NCBI RefSeq assembly: GCF_047948215.1
Contig: NC_134463.1
Location: 99,104,657 to 99,168,656, forward strand
Source: Lycorma delicatula
Taxonomy: Eukaryota; Arthropoda; Insecta; Hemiptera; Fulgoridae
Direction of reading: 5' to 3'
DNA: 64,000 nucleotides
Shown: one piece after another, positions 12,927 to 24,995 of the stretch
Position numbering within the stretch: position 1 is the stretch's first letter
Layout: each line of letters begins with the position of its first letter
The notes under the pieces: model-generated
The model's input: the letters and a program-made list of their open reading frames with translations, nothing else
What the model was told of the DNA's origin: nothing
The model's database searches: none
Program-made: the position numbers and the translations under genes

Positions 12927-14372
12927 AGGTTGGGGCATGAAATAATCCATTTATTTTGGCAATAATTGTTTAGGTTAAAAATTATTAATGTGTTTCATGT
13001 TGGCAGAAGTGACAGGAATTTATGAATATTAGTTTCTTCTCTTTCCAATTGCACTGTTTGTGAATCATTCCCAGATGGCTGACAAAGGAAGACTGACTGT
13101 TGAACAGTGTGTAAAGGCTGTTTTGTTTTTTAATGAAACAAAAAGTGTAGTGCTTACATAAAGACGGTTTCATGCACATTTTCAAACTTGGTGGTCGCCC
13201 TCATTTAAAACAACACAAATTTAATAGTGATGGTTCAGTATTTGAGAGTAAGTGCAAACGGCCTGCCAATGTTTGTTCTCCACTGAATGTCAAAGCTGTC
13301 AGAGCAGCATTGCTGAGGAGACCGGGCAAATCAATAGCAAAAGCAGCAGCACAACGTAGGATTTCTAAGTGATCTGTACAGTGAATTTTGAAAAATGATT
13401 TACTTTTTTATCAGTACAAAATAACAGTGTTGCCTAAATTAACAGTGACAACAAACATCAAAGAATGGCATTCGCTGAAAGGGCTGTGAACCAAGACGTA
13501 CTGTTGAACAATGTTTGGTTTTCAGATGAGACACATTTTCCCTAGACGAGGTTGTTCATAAACAAAATGTGCATATTTGAGCTTCTGAAAATCCGCAAGT
13601 GCTTCATGAAAAGATGTATCACGCTCCAACATGACTTGAAATAGGGGCCCTTATCTCAAGTCATGGAGTAATAGGGCTAATCTTTTATGAACAGACCGTG
13701 AACAGGGAACATTATCTAAACATGTTGTGTAATAATTGTTTTCTTCAGTTTCTTTCAAAAAGGTTTCAGTTAGAAAATGAGTAATTCATGTAGTATGGAA
13801 CCAGACCACACACAGCTAATATTATTTTAGACGTTCTACATGAAACTTTTAACATAAATGTCATTTCAAACCAATTTCCTAATCATTTTGCGTGTGGACG
13901 TAATTGGCCCCAAACAGTCCTGATTTGAATCCGTGTGATTATTTTCTTTGGGGATTTCTAAAGGAATAGATATTCCTTAAACATCCTCATACAGTGATGG
14001 AACTGAGAATGCTGACCATTGAGCCACGCAACAAGATAACCAAAGATATCTAGTCAAGTTTAACAGGTTGATCACCATGAGTACCAATATGATACTCACT
14101 GATTTGGCATGGGTCATGAGTACCAATCTTCTACTCAGGTAATTGAAAACTATTGCTAATTTTGAGATTTATTTCTGGTTTTTAATTTTAAAATTGTTTA
14201 CTTGAAATAGTATTTTTTGGTCGAGTAAATTAGCTATAACAGTATTTTATCTTAGCATGGGAATTTTTGGCTGGTAAAACTGTTAAGTTGGCAATGATTT
14301 TTGGCTATGATAGTATTAATCTAACTTTTGACAGTGGTTGTACTTGATCACATTAGTTCTACGTAGTGAAAC

Positions 14373-14557
14373 ACACCAGGTTGGTCTAGTGGTGATGTGT
14401 CTTCCCAAATCAGCTGATTTGGAAGTCAAGAGTTCTGGTGTTCAAGTCCTAGAAAAGACAACTGTCTTTATTTTTTTACTGATTTGCATACTAGATCATG
14501 GGTACCGGTGTCTTTCGACTGTTGGGTATCAATTAACTGCACATCTCAGGAATCAAC
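14373..14557 (+). mobile_element. tRNA-derived SINE, family 1, 3'-truncated, nested in piggyBac-like element
   Basis: Starts ACACCAGGTTGGTCTAGTGG and contains the family segments CAAATCAGCTGATTTGGAAG, TACTAGATCATGGGTACCGG and CATCTCAGGAAT, then stops short of the usual tail. It sits between the left end of the piggyBac-like element and its transposase. Confidence 0.8.
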
Positions 14558-15897
14558 GTATCTCCTTTTGATGCTCTGCTGACAATGTCTAATCAATAGA
14601 AACCTGTAGTTTTAATTTTTAATGTTTATCCCTAAAATTCAGACAATGCAGTGGTAGGAATCAATCCAGATATTATTGAGACAATGGGTGACTGTTCCCC
14701 TATAGATTTCTATTTGTTATTTTTGGTTAAGGAATTCTTATCTGTTCTACTAAAAGAAACAAAGAGACACACCAGCAATGTTTGCAAGTGGTTTATAGAC
14801 CTCATTCCAGATTGGCAAAATGGACAGATAGTACAATGGAAGAAGTTAAAAACTTTTTAGCTATTTTAATTTTGATGGGTCTAAAACAACTTCCTAGCCT
14901 AATCCACTATTGGCGACATGATGACTGTATCACTCATGTGACTGAGATCATGTTAAGGAACAGATTCGAGCTCATTTTAAGAACGTTTCATTGTGCAAAC
15001 AATGAATTAATTCAGCCAGGAGATAGGCTACATAAAATATAGAATTTGGTAACTGTTATGAACAAAAAGTTTAAAATGTACATAGTGCCTAAAGATAAGG
15101 TTGGCATTGAAGGTTAGTGGAATCTGAGGTTTCATTTTTAGGGCTGCTTGGATTTCTACAATATTTAGAAAATAAACGTCATATTATGGTGTTAACATTT
15201 TCAAACTGTGTGTTGAAGGAAGTTACACTCTGACATATAAAATATATTCCAGAAAAAAGAAAGAGTCAACAAAAAACGTTTCAGCTAAAGTAGTTATAAA
15301 CTAATGCAACCTTACCTAAATTTGGCCACACAGTGTATACTGACAATTGGTACACTAGTGTCAATCTGCGAAAGATTTCTTGGTGAAAATAAAACTAATC
15401 TAGTTGGAACTTTACGATAAAATAGAAAGATATCCCAAAAGACATTGTTAAAGCCAAATTGAAAAAAAAAGGTGAGATTTTGCCAAAAAAGAATGATGAA
15501 AATATAGTTGTCTTGAAATGGAGAGACAAACAAGTCATTTTAATGCTCTCAATAAAACAAGGTGATCAAAAGCAGGAGGTTGATGTATGGGGTGAAAAAA
15601 AGAAAATGAAATCTGTCACAACTATTGACTACAACAGAACCAAATCATACATTGATTACACTGATCAAGTGAGCTCTTATGGAACACCACTTAGAAGATC
15701 AATGATATAGTATAGGAAAATCACACTGTAGACCTTCTGCTAACAACTTCAGTAATAGATGCTTTATTTCTATTTAAAAGTGTTACTGGAAAGTCAATAA
15801 AAATTATTGAATTCAAAGAAAGCCTCTTTAGAGAACTTAAGAAAAAGATTTCTATAACAAGAGAGCCTCAACAGCAGCAGCAGCAGCACTCTTTGGT

Positions 15898-15937
15898 AAA
15901 ACATAACAAGCAAAATAAATTTTGCTTGTTATGTTTT
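15898..15937. repeat. Perfect 19-bp inverted repeat with 2-base loop
   Basis: Arms at 15898-15916 and 15919-15937 (AAAACATAACAAGCAAAAT and its exact complement) are separated by AA. It lies in the C-terminal part of the piggyBac-like transposase, just after a CAG run (about 15872-15887). Confidence 0.95.
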
Positions 15938-16685
15938 AACATAAAATTAACAATCTTGCTTGTGATGCTACATGATCAACTGCAAGGATGGGGGAAGAGA
16001 ATTAGCTAAAAAAAAAAAAAAGATGTGTACTAAATGTTTCTGGTGTGAATCATACCAATGTGTAGAATGTTTTTACATTCAGCATCCATCCAAAGCAAAA
16101 TAAATGACCTATGTATGCTTTAGAGCCAATTTGAAAATATTTTTGTCTTTTTATACATATAGCTTCAGTATAAATATTTTTCTTGAAATATGACTATATT
16201 CCTAACCTCAAGGTATACAAGTATATTAATAATTATATGTAAATGTAAATGTAAATAATAATTTATTGTACAATGTAAAAAAGCAGTTTGATTTGTTGCT
16301 GTATGAAGAGGCCAAGAGTACTAATTTGGTACTCACTTATTTTTTTTATATAAAACAATAATAATTGAATAAAATGTAACTATTAGGAGATTTTAACTAC
16401 CTGCATTAAAAAAAAATTCCTCGTGGCAAGATACCAAAAATCAGCGTAGCGGTCAAGATTATGAATCTTGTTCGTAGCGAGCAAGATATGATTTCTTGTT
16501 GAAGAAGTTCCTAAACATGATGGTTTAGATTTAGGTTCCTAAACATGGTGGTCATATTAAACATGTATTAAGCAGAAAATAACCTCCAGGTATATAGTGA
16601 ACAAATTGTATTTTACTTTTCTATATTGCAATTTAAATAAATATTTTTTAACAAAACCAAATGCTGGATCATGTGCACCACCATG

Positions 16686-16747
16686 TATCATCTTCATCTC
16701 ATTGGGCCATGGGAAAGGGTTGCTTATTGTTCACTAGTTAAACAGAT
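16686..16747 (+). mobile_element. SINE family 1, 3' tail (completes the copy at 12697)
   Basis: TATCATCTTCATCTCATT through AGTTAAACAG is 60 bases long, the same length as the tail in an intact copy (TATCATCCTCCTTCATCC through GGCTAACCAG, about 33188-33247). Its ends match and the middle has diverged. Confidence 0.65.
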
Positions 16748-16749
16748 TG

Positions 16750-18530
16750 CAATGTACACATTAGGAAAACAGGGTTTTAGAATGTATTGATTCACTGTGA
16801 AAGGAATAGCAAAGAGAATATCAAAATATAGAAATCAAAGAATATGAGTGAATAGAAGAAGATAGAGAATATTATTTTCCAAAAAAAATCCTGCTCAATT
16901 ATAATCTCTGCCTCAATAATTTTAATGGAATAAAGGGATTTTCCATAAGAAGTCTGGGTAGAAGCAAACAGCAGATGTTCTGACAGAACATTAATTACAT
17001 TACCGTCCATAAACACAGCACAAAACTAAACAAATTAATGCAGTTGTAATTCAAAGAGTAAAACTTATATATTTATAAAAAAATCAAAGCAACTAATGGC
17101 TAGAATTATCTATATCACACCCCAATAATTTACTTAAATCCTAATTCCAGCTACCTAACTCCTCTTTTTGTCTTGTCAAATAAGAAATGAATTTTGTACT
17201 GTGTAAATATGCCAAACCTGATTGCGATTTAAATTCAGAACCAGATACCAGATGAAAGATAGAACCATTACCCCTCCAGCATGAAGGTCAGAAAATTTAA
17301 TAAAATGAAGTGGTTAAGAAAATTCATTACTGTTATATAAAATCTAGTAATTTAATATATTTTGTACATTTTTAAATACATAATGTTTAAATATTTCTAT
17401 TTATTTATATACTGTGTAAAATTTCCATGCTGCAATTAATTTCTTTATCTGGGTGTCCTATTTTTATGATATAATAAGAAAGTTTTTATACATTTTTAAT
17501 GTTGTGCTCATAATGTGTTCCTCGCAGCGATTGGTAAATAAGTATCCAGCTCGCCCAATACAATGTAAAGAGCAATTGCTGCAGTTTAATTTGTATAATC
17601 TTGGTTTTTCTGTATTTGTCCTTTTAATTTTCTCTGTGATCTTTTGAAAATTATACTGAAAATATTAGTAATTTTACATGACTGGTGGTTGATTATATGT
17701 ACATATAAGCTTTCTGTCAATAGCTGTTTTTCTGCTAATGTTTTAATCTCTATATCTAACACATTGTCTATCAGATGTGTGGGTAGCAATTAACCTTAAG
17801 TATAAAATATACCAAATGTATTATTCCTAACCAATTTAAGGTAAATGCTTTTAATATCAGTTCTAACTATAAAAACTACATTGAAAAAGGTATTGCTAAT
17901 TAGCCCCCAGAAGGTCCTGAGGAAATGTAACTGACTCGCTTTAAAACAGTCCAGTATTTTAAAACAAGTAATTTAATTACTTTAAAGTATTATCATGTTT
18001 TTTGAGAATAAATAAACCTGTTGAATAAAAATCTGTTGAAACAGAACCTATTCTTTAAAGCAATTTTGACTAAACCAAAATCTTCTGCCAAAAATGATCA
18101 ATAAAACTTTTTTCTACTAATAATGATTAAAAAAATATGCCAGTAATGATAAAAAGATCAGTTCTGTGCAATATTTCAACTGATAAAAAGTAGTGTAAAT
18201 AAATACAGTAAATTATCTTTTCAAACGCCAATAAAATTCATTTAAAAAAGAAAATACTGTCTATTATTTATGAATAGTAGAGTATGAAAACACATGATAC
18301 TTCGTCCACTATCTCTGGGTTTGTGAGAAAAAATGTGATAACAAAAAATACAGATAAAATAAAATATGTTATTGGTACAATCAAGGCAAAATTCCTAAAA
18401 TTAGTTAAGTAATATTTTGGGATGTTGGAAATATGGATTATTAGGGTTTAGCTAAAAAAAATTGCTCATGATTTAGATGCCTGAGTGCTGATCGATTATA
18501 TACTTTAACTTTACTTTAAGCAGGGTTCCT
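16750..18530. other. Unassigned AT-rich sequence
   Basis: Short open frames only (for example 16792-17016 minus, 17453-17647 plus, 17586-17789 minus), with hydrophobic or biased composition and no recognisable domain. Confidence 0.4.
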
Positions 18531-18534
18531 AGAT

Positions 18535-18970
18535 TTTTCCGCATCCTGGTTCTCAATCTGCATACTTTTCTGTCCATCCACTCACCCTCCCTCAACCCTC
18601 TCACCTATCACCCTCTGCACCCCTTCTTTCCATATATTTCTTAGTCTTCCTTTTTGTTTCAGGACAACAATCTAACACTCTTTTTGTGCATCTCTCTGCA
18701 ATTATCCGTTGAACACGTCCATACCAAACTAATTGTCTTTCTTCGATTCTTTAGTTATGGAAGTTGTCATTTTTACCCTATCTCTATTTACCTCATTCCT
18801 TATTTGGCTCAGAATTGAAAGTCAACACGCTTTATGGAAAAAATCAATTTCCAAAGCCTCCAAATACTCCATATTCCTTTTGATTATCTGCCAGGACTAT
18901 GAGACATATCCTGTTTTCCTGCCCCATTTAAGATATTCTAAAATTTTAATTATTACTGTTGAAGATGCCA
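18535..18970 (-). mobile_element. LINE fragment, C-terminal part of the reverse-transcriptase ORF
   Basis: On the minus strand a decayed frame reads VQRIIAERCTKRVLDCCPE, followed by basic KRKTKK sequence. This is the typical end of a class of insect LINE ORF2 proteins (HVxRM....R.PKRVL). The plus strand is correspondingly pyrimidine-rich. No catalytic motif is preserved in this piece. Confidence 0.5.
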
Positions 18971-19329
18971 CAGAAGCAAAAAAAAATATTACAGGGTGAA
19001 TTTTTTAAATATATTTTACAAATTTGATTTGGTTTGTTATTTAAGAAATTACTATTTTACTTATCTTTAATAAATCCTATTAATCTATAGAACGGCATTA
19101 TAATGTAAAATTCAAATAAAAAACGTAATCTAAAATAGAAAATAAAATTCTCAACTTCTTCAAAAATATGCGGTATGTGTCCTTACAGACTAGTAGCAAA
19201 TATGTAATATATTGTAATAAACTACATATTCATCTATTCTAATTTGCACATATTTTCATTCTATATTAATTGGCATGTTACTTAATAGCATACAAATTAA
19301 TCCAAACACAGATGTTATTTAATAAAATG

Positions 19330-20100
19330 CAACTTTATATAGAAAAAAAATCATACCTGTACAATTTGTGAATATCTAGTATTTCATATGCCCTTTTTTT
19401 ACTCTTAGTCACTTCACGTATATGATTTGTCATCAATTCAACAAGTTTACTACACATTTTTTTTATTTCTTCCTTGTGAAACCATACCAATATTATTGTT
19501 TTATTGTGGTCAAATTCTGAAGCACAGTTCATTTTTGAGAACCATTTTTTTATTATTATCAAAAATTTTCAATTGGGTTTAAATCTAGGGAATTGCCTGG
19601 ACACGGGAGCACTTAATGTTTAGTTCTTTGAAAAATTTGTCCACTTTTTTAGGAATATGGCATGGACCCAAATCTTCCTGTTGTTTGTGGAAATTTGTTT
19701 TGAAGTTATGTCACAGCCTTTTCTTTCAGATTCTTTATGTATCCATCAGTTTTCCACATACCATCTTTCAGAAGTAGTGAACAAGAAGGGCCTTCAAACA
19801 TGGAATACCTCCAAAACACTTTTTTCTGGAGATTTTTAACTGATTGTGGGATACGAATCGATGATGTATTTCCACCTGATGCTTTTCTGATGTATGGAAT
19901 CCTTAGCCCTTGAACATGAAAATGTAACTTGTTGGAAAACGTAACATTTTTCTGGTGTTCTTTGGTCCAGTTAGCTTTGGTAAATAAGTCTTTTTTTCCA
20001 CATTGCTGGTGTTAAAATCTTGCTTTTTAGCTGGCTGATGAGCTTTCTATCCAGCTGAAAGAAATAAGCATCTAACAATAAAATTGTCAGTGTAAATCTG
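19330..20100 (-). mobile_element. Tc1-like transposase relic
   Basis: On the minus strand, pieces in order give TGPKNTRKMLRFPTSYIF, then a QEDLGPCHIPKKVDKFFKE block that matches the QQDxAPCHxxKxVxxFF second catalytic region of Tc1-family transposases. IIIKKWFSKMNCASEF and IREVTKSKKRAYEIL follow near 19.34-19.56 kb. Frameshifts and stops separate the pieces, and the SDESxF motif is not intact. Terminal repeats were not located. Confidence 0.7.
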
Positions 20101-21200
20101 TTCCATTGGCTGCTAATTCTAAACTTAAGTCCGCAGCAGATAATTTTGAATTAAGTTTACTTTTTCTCTCTAATAATAACCAATTTTATATTGGAGTAGT
20201 TTTTTCAGCCACATTTTCCTTTCCTTTGAGGTGTAAAGGAACCTGTTTCTTTAAATTGTTTTAAAATAGCATTCATTATCTATCCCTAGACCAACACCAC
20301 ACTCGAAAGTTATTTGTCATTCTATCATATTGATTTGTTCAGAAAGAAAATAACTTTTGAATGCTTTCTTGGAGTTATGTCCATTATTATATCGATTCAG
20401 GACAGAACAAAAAATATTAATATGATTTTGTATTAAAAAATGAAATAATCTTTCACAAAACACTATTTATAACATGAAAACTGTTAAATAATCAAATAAC
20501 AGTAACCTCACATTATACATACAACTTTAGAAGCTAAAAAATGGATGTGGTCCAGCAATGTACAACATTGTCCTATAGTACAACATTGTACAACATGTGG
20601 TCCTATGTACAACATAGGAACAAAAGATTCCCTGTGTTTGATTTATTTGTGTACTACGATATGTATTATTACTTTATTCAAAGTACAAGGTAAAGATTAT
20701 AAATACAACATCAATTTAATTACTAATATTTTATTTTATTACTTATTATATTATTACATATATGTTATTATATTATATATATATTATATTAATATCATTA
20801 TATGTACATATGTATATATATTACTACTACTAATTACTAATATTTTGTTTTACAAACCTCATTGATTTTTCAAGTCAGATTTTTATTAATTTGTTAAGTT
20901 AATTAAAATTAAGCTCTAAACTGAAAGCTCTGTTCTGTAGGAAGTTTGTTAGAGTGAGTAAATAAGGAATAGATAAAAATCAATAGATAAAATAGAATAA
21001 ATAAAACCGCTGTTTTATTTATCCTTTTTTAATAATTATTTTATTAAAACTTTTATATTATATGAAAATTTTTCAATATATCCTTCACCATAAGAAGTAC
21101 ACACAATTTAAGATTTAATTAAAATATTGAATCATTTTTTCTTATACTGTTTTTAAATAATGAAAACAACAAAACACTGTAACTCAGAAAATTGTTAACT
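20100..21200. other. AT-rich sequence with TA/TTA tracts and short ACAACAT repeats
   Basis: Near 20550-20615 the motif TGTACAACA recurs several times. From 20700 to 20850 the sequence is low-complexity TTA/TAT. The 106-codon plus-strand frame across it is an effect of composition. Confidence 0.5.
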
Positions 21201-21204
21201 TTAA

Positions 21205-21543
21205 TTTTATTTGTTTATAAATATGTGTGTAAAATTTATTTACTGCTTCTCTATTTAAGTTATATCCTATCTACCTCTGATAATAGCAAAACTTTTCAAA
21301 ATTTTAAGATAATCAGTAAATGAGAAATAAAATGGCATTGTCAGTAAAATTTTTTTGATTAGAGGAAAAAAATATGTACATTAAAAACAAATGAAAAATA
21401 AAATACATACATAAAAAATATACATGCATTGTAATATATATATATAAAATACTTTACTAATAAAAAATTATAGTTTAATATAAAAAATAAATTCTGTGAA
21501 TAAATAAATATATAAATATATGTACAAGACAAAACAAATTACA
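21205..21543 (-). promoter_or_regulatory. zen: Probable zen 3' UTR with candidate poly(A) signals
   Basis: AT-rich sequence directly after the zen stop codon. The first AATAAA on the minus strand lies at 21240-21235, about 300 nt past the stop, and a second at 21212-21207. No other coding signal occurs here. Which site is used cannot be told from sequence alone. Confidence 0.4.
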
Positions 21544-22496
21544 TCAAAGTTGTGTAAGATTAGTTGAGAAATGTTCATGACCGCCACCTAAAACATCATT
21601 ATGTTCAAAATCTTGATTGGATGCAGCTGTCCAAAGATAATTTTCTTGCATCTGCTCGGTTTCTTCAAAACTTGGCATCTCTTCTTTTACTAAATTATTG
21701 TTACTGTTATTTAATTTTAATCCTTGTTGCGGTTGTTGTTGATGTTGTTCTTGAGATTGAATTTGTTGTTTTATCACATAATAATTTGTACTATTTAAAA
21801 TTGCTGTACCATTGTCATCTACTGGATGTTCATTTCTCCATCTTGTTGTACTATTATGTGATGATTGTTGTTTATTGACAATTTTATATGGTTGCTGAGG
21901 ATGATTTATCAAATACGAATTAATTGGAGGAAATAAATCTTCATTATGAGCATTATATGCCGATGATGATACTGTAAAATTATCATCGTTATTGCCATTA
22001 TTATTACTATTATTTTGATTTGATGTAATCTGCGATGATGGATTGTATAAAATTTCATTGGATGAATTTGATGATGTCAAAGGTATTTGGTATGACTGCT
22101 GTTCAGCATATGCGTTCGGTTGTATTGGGTAGTGTTGTTGCTGGTGATGTAACTGTTGAATATATTTGGATGATTCTTGTTGATAATTATGATGCTGATA
22201 TAATGTTGAGTATTGATTGTTTAATATTTTTTGTTCGTCTCTCCATTGCATAATGCACGATGCTGAATCATAAGGGACTGTCAATTTCTGATTTGCTAAC
22301 GTATCTAAATTCATCTTCATATCTCTTGTAATTTGTTCATTAGGTAAAGGTTGGTGATGTATAGTTGCTGATGGTGATGAAGTTACTGGAGTTTGAATCG
22401 GCGGTGAAGGTGTTTCTGATGACAATGGTGGACTATTTGCCGACATAGGTGTTGGTGTTTTATCCCCCATGCTGGATGATGATATTTCTTGATGAC
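21544..22496 (-). CDS. zen: zen coding exon 3: Gln/Asn-rich C-terminal region
   Basis: Encodes residues 320-635 after the acceptor TTATAG (AG at 22498-22497); stop TAA at 21546-21544. It begins [16 protein letters not shown], then a Pro/Ser/Thr-rich stretch, a His/Gln-rich stretch, an Asn-rich stretch and a second Gln block. An acidic segment ([12 protein letters not shown]) follows, and the protein ends FSTNLTQL. Such Q/N-rich, Pro-rich tails are typical of transactivation regions in Hox proteins (inference). The open frame runs 31 codons upstream of the acceptor into the intron, and a Met-started frame at 22590 includes that intronic sequence; this should not be read as the true start because the acceptor joins exactly in phase with the homeobox exon. 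Confidence 0.87.
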
Positions 22497-24930
22497 CTAT
22501 AACAAAAATAGAAAGAGGTTTTATAGAAAAAAAATAAAAATAAACGATGAATTTATATATATATTTATATATTGTTAATAGGAACAACATTAATTGATTG
22601 AAACACAGAATTTGTTGTACTTTTTATAACTACTTGGAAATCATTTATGAAATTCATGCTTTAACTCATCCAAATAATGGATAATGCTCTGAATATTACA
22701 TTGTGATATATTAGTTAGCAAATGGGAACTATTTGTAGTAATTCTGTAAGCAGTAGATTTTGCTAATGTTTTATTGAACTTTAATAAACTGAAGTCTACA
22801 ATGAAATTATATTAATAACATAAAAATTAAATAAAATAAAATAGTGAATTTTTTATTGATATCAAATATTTAAGGTTTGCCCATTGTCAGTTATAATATA
22901 ACTGTATAATGACATAAGCACTGTTTTTGAAATGTTATTATGTTTTGTTACGTTGTTAAGTAGTATATTCTTAAGTTTTAGCAAAAGCCCTTACTAATTT
23001 GTCAGTGTTCCTTTGTAATCACACACAAGTACAACTTTACAGAAAAAATCTTTATACAATTTTGAATGATTTTTACATTCTATAAGCAACACTGTACAAA
23101 GTACATCAAAGTTAACAAATTTTGGACTTCAGTATATTTGATGTGCGTTGTCAACTTTGTACAAACAATCTTTTTCAACACAATATCAAAAAATTCTTAG
23201 TATTTTTCATAACATATAAATTCATTAAGAATGTCAGATTTAAAATTTCACTAATCATTGTTTTTTACAATTTAGTTTTCTATTCTAGACTACTAAATTA
23301 ATACATACAAAATAAGTAAAGGGCATGATAACACTTTCATTCACAATGTGAGTTAATAATAATAATATGAAAATAATAAAGGTTGTTCTGAACTGAAATG
23401 CTGATAGGTGTGTATTACAGATTATATTTGTCTTGTGAAATCGTTGCAATATGAACTAAATTAAATTTCTAGTTCATGAATTTTAGTAACTAGTAGACCG
23501 TTAATAATTCTCAACTTAATTAACAGATCTATTTTATTTTTCATTTGTAATGTGCTTTTTAAACATAATTCCAGGTTGGTTTTAAGATCCACAATAGTAT
23601 AAAGCCACATGAAAAGGTGCATTTAGTAACAGAAAGATCCTTTTTGCTTTAATCAAATACATTAATATAGATCATTTGAATCAACTAGGTTTTATAGAGT
23701 CCAGGTTACCAATTTATCAGTTAATAGTATAAAAAAAAGAAAACATTAAAGTAGGAAATAATTAAGGATCATTGAAGTTGTTTAATTTGTTTACTTTTTA
23801 CTCAGTTTTTAAGATGCTGGAGAGTCCTAGTCCATAAAAGTTACGAGGTAACACAGGGTTATGAGAGGAAAATGCTATTTTTCCAAACATTTGAAAAAAA
23901 TTATTTAACAAAAATATTTATAGGATCTCATTTAAACATTAAATAAAATTCCCATTAATCTAATTGTTTATTTTACTCCAAACGATAAAGTTAAATATTT
24001 TTTTTTTTTTTTAATTAATACCTTAATTTTTAAATTAATTTTAAAATTATTTCTTAATTTTGAAAAAAATCGTTTCTTAACGTTGTTTTGCAATCAATTT
24101 TATCAAAAAAAATATTTAAACAAACATTTCTGTGAAGGTACTTTAGAAAGATTTGCCTATTTTTTTTTTTTGTTTTTAAATAACAATTTACAATTTAATT
24201 TTTGAATGAAATATTTTTTATTGAAGCTGATAAAATAAATCATTGTTGAACACATTAAAACTTGTAGTATTTATAACAGCTTACGATTAAAAATCACTAA
24301 AACCGTTTTTAGCTAATATAATTTAGTCAACATATCCATTATGATTTTATATGTATGTAGAGTACATAAGTACCCAGAATACTGTATAACATATGTTACA
24401 TTAACTAGCATGCATTTTATGCTCCATAACTGTACATAAGTGACATGACACAACAAAGTCACTTTAGCCATTAAGTCACTTATAATTCTATAAAAAAGCC
24501 TCTTATAAATGAAGTCACTTATAATTATATAGCCAATCTGAAGGATCATATGAATCCCTATCAGGCTTAATAAGGAAATTGAGGAGTAAGTAGTTTTCTT
24601 TTGTAAATCAACATGTCAAACCCATTAAATATAAGTGATATTCAGTCCACGAATATCATGGCACTTTCACTCTTTTCACAAAGAGACTAGTAATGTAATG
24701 AATGCCATTATTCTATGAGAAAGTAGGTCTGATTAGTGCCACATAAACCTCAGATATATTGCATACATTAATTGTAAGAAAGACTTCCAGATAAAAGAAT
24801 AAAGATAAAGGGATAAATTAATAAAACCCATTCTGTGAGAAGTAGTGAATAAAACATACTGTCCATACAAATAAGTGTTAAATAATAATAATTTTCTGAT
24901 TAAAATTAATTAATCTATATAAAATTCTAT

Positions 24931-24995
<65 letters not shown>

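Larger units (their letters stand above)
14064..16405 (+). mobile_element. PiggyBac-like element, decayed, nested in mariner-like element
   Basis: Transposase fragments include MVGINPDIIETMGDC (14651), then in a shifted frame EVKNFLAILILMGLKQLP and MLRNRFELILRTFHCANNEL (about 14840-15005). HTVYTDNWYTSVNL follows (about 15330), then LRRSMI ending at 15709. A C-terminal Cys-rich finger carries CTKCFWCESYQCVECF (16026-16075), with stop at 16101. These match the DDE_Tnp_1_7/piggyBac layout in order. TTAA occurs at 14060-14063 just before CAGGT and at 16406-16409, two bases after ACCTG, fitting the TTAA target duplication of this family if the right end has decayed slightly. Palindromic GAGTACCAA/TACTC motifs lie near both ends (14078-14136 and 16315-16338). 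Several frameshifts make it inactive. Confidence 0.8.
12927..16685 (+). mobile_element. Mariner/Tc1-superfamily element, decayed, interrupted by piggyBac-like insertion
   Basis: The transposase reading starts at ATG 13075 (MADKGRLTVEQCVKAVLFFN) and continues with several frameshifts and stops. It includes RRPGKSIAKAAAQRRISK, a degraded SDETHF-like first acidic motif (about 13523), a HTANIILDVLHETFN-like second motif (about 13808-13855) and a WPQTVLIxxRVIIFFGDF-like relic of the third motif (about 13905-13965). The C-terminal KHGGHIKHVL is found only at 16541-16582, beyond the piggyBac-like insertion. Probable ends are CAGGTTGGGGCATGA at 12927 and an imperfect inverted match near 16659-16685, with TA at each side. 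The element is dead. It is a DDE transposon that moved by cut and paste. Confidence 0.8.

Noticed and set aside
20545..20865. 106-codon plus-strand open frame
   Set aside because: Low-complexity TTA/TAT sequence giving a Tyr/Ile/Leu run; no gene support.
3105..21543. Hox-cluster microRNA (miR-993 or miR-10 type) between zen and its neighbour
   Set aside because: I looked for the remembered mature-sequence cores on both strands and found no match; a homology search would be needed to exclude a diverged copy.
21564..22253. Plus-strand open frames (21564-21878, 22035-22253)
   Set aside because: Shadows of zen exon 3, rich in Leu and Val because of the Gln/Asn codons on the other strand.
22497..22590. 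Met-started extension of zen exon 3 ([13 protein letters not shown]...)
   Set aside because: The extension is intronic: a good TTATAG acceptor at 22497 joins exactly in phase with the homeobox exon, and the extra residues reflect an AT-rich intron end.
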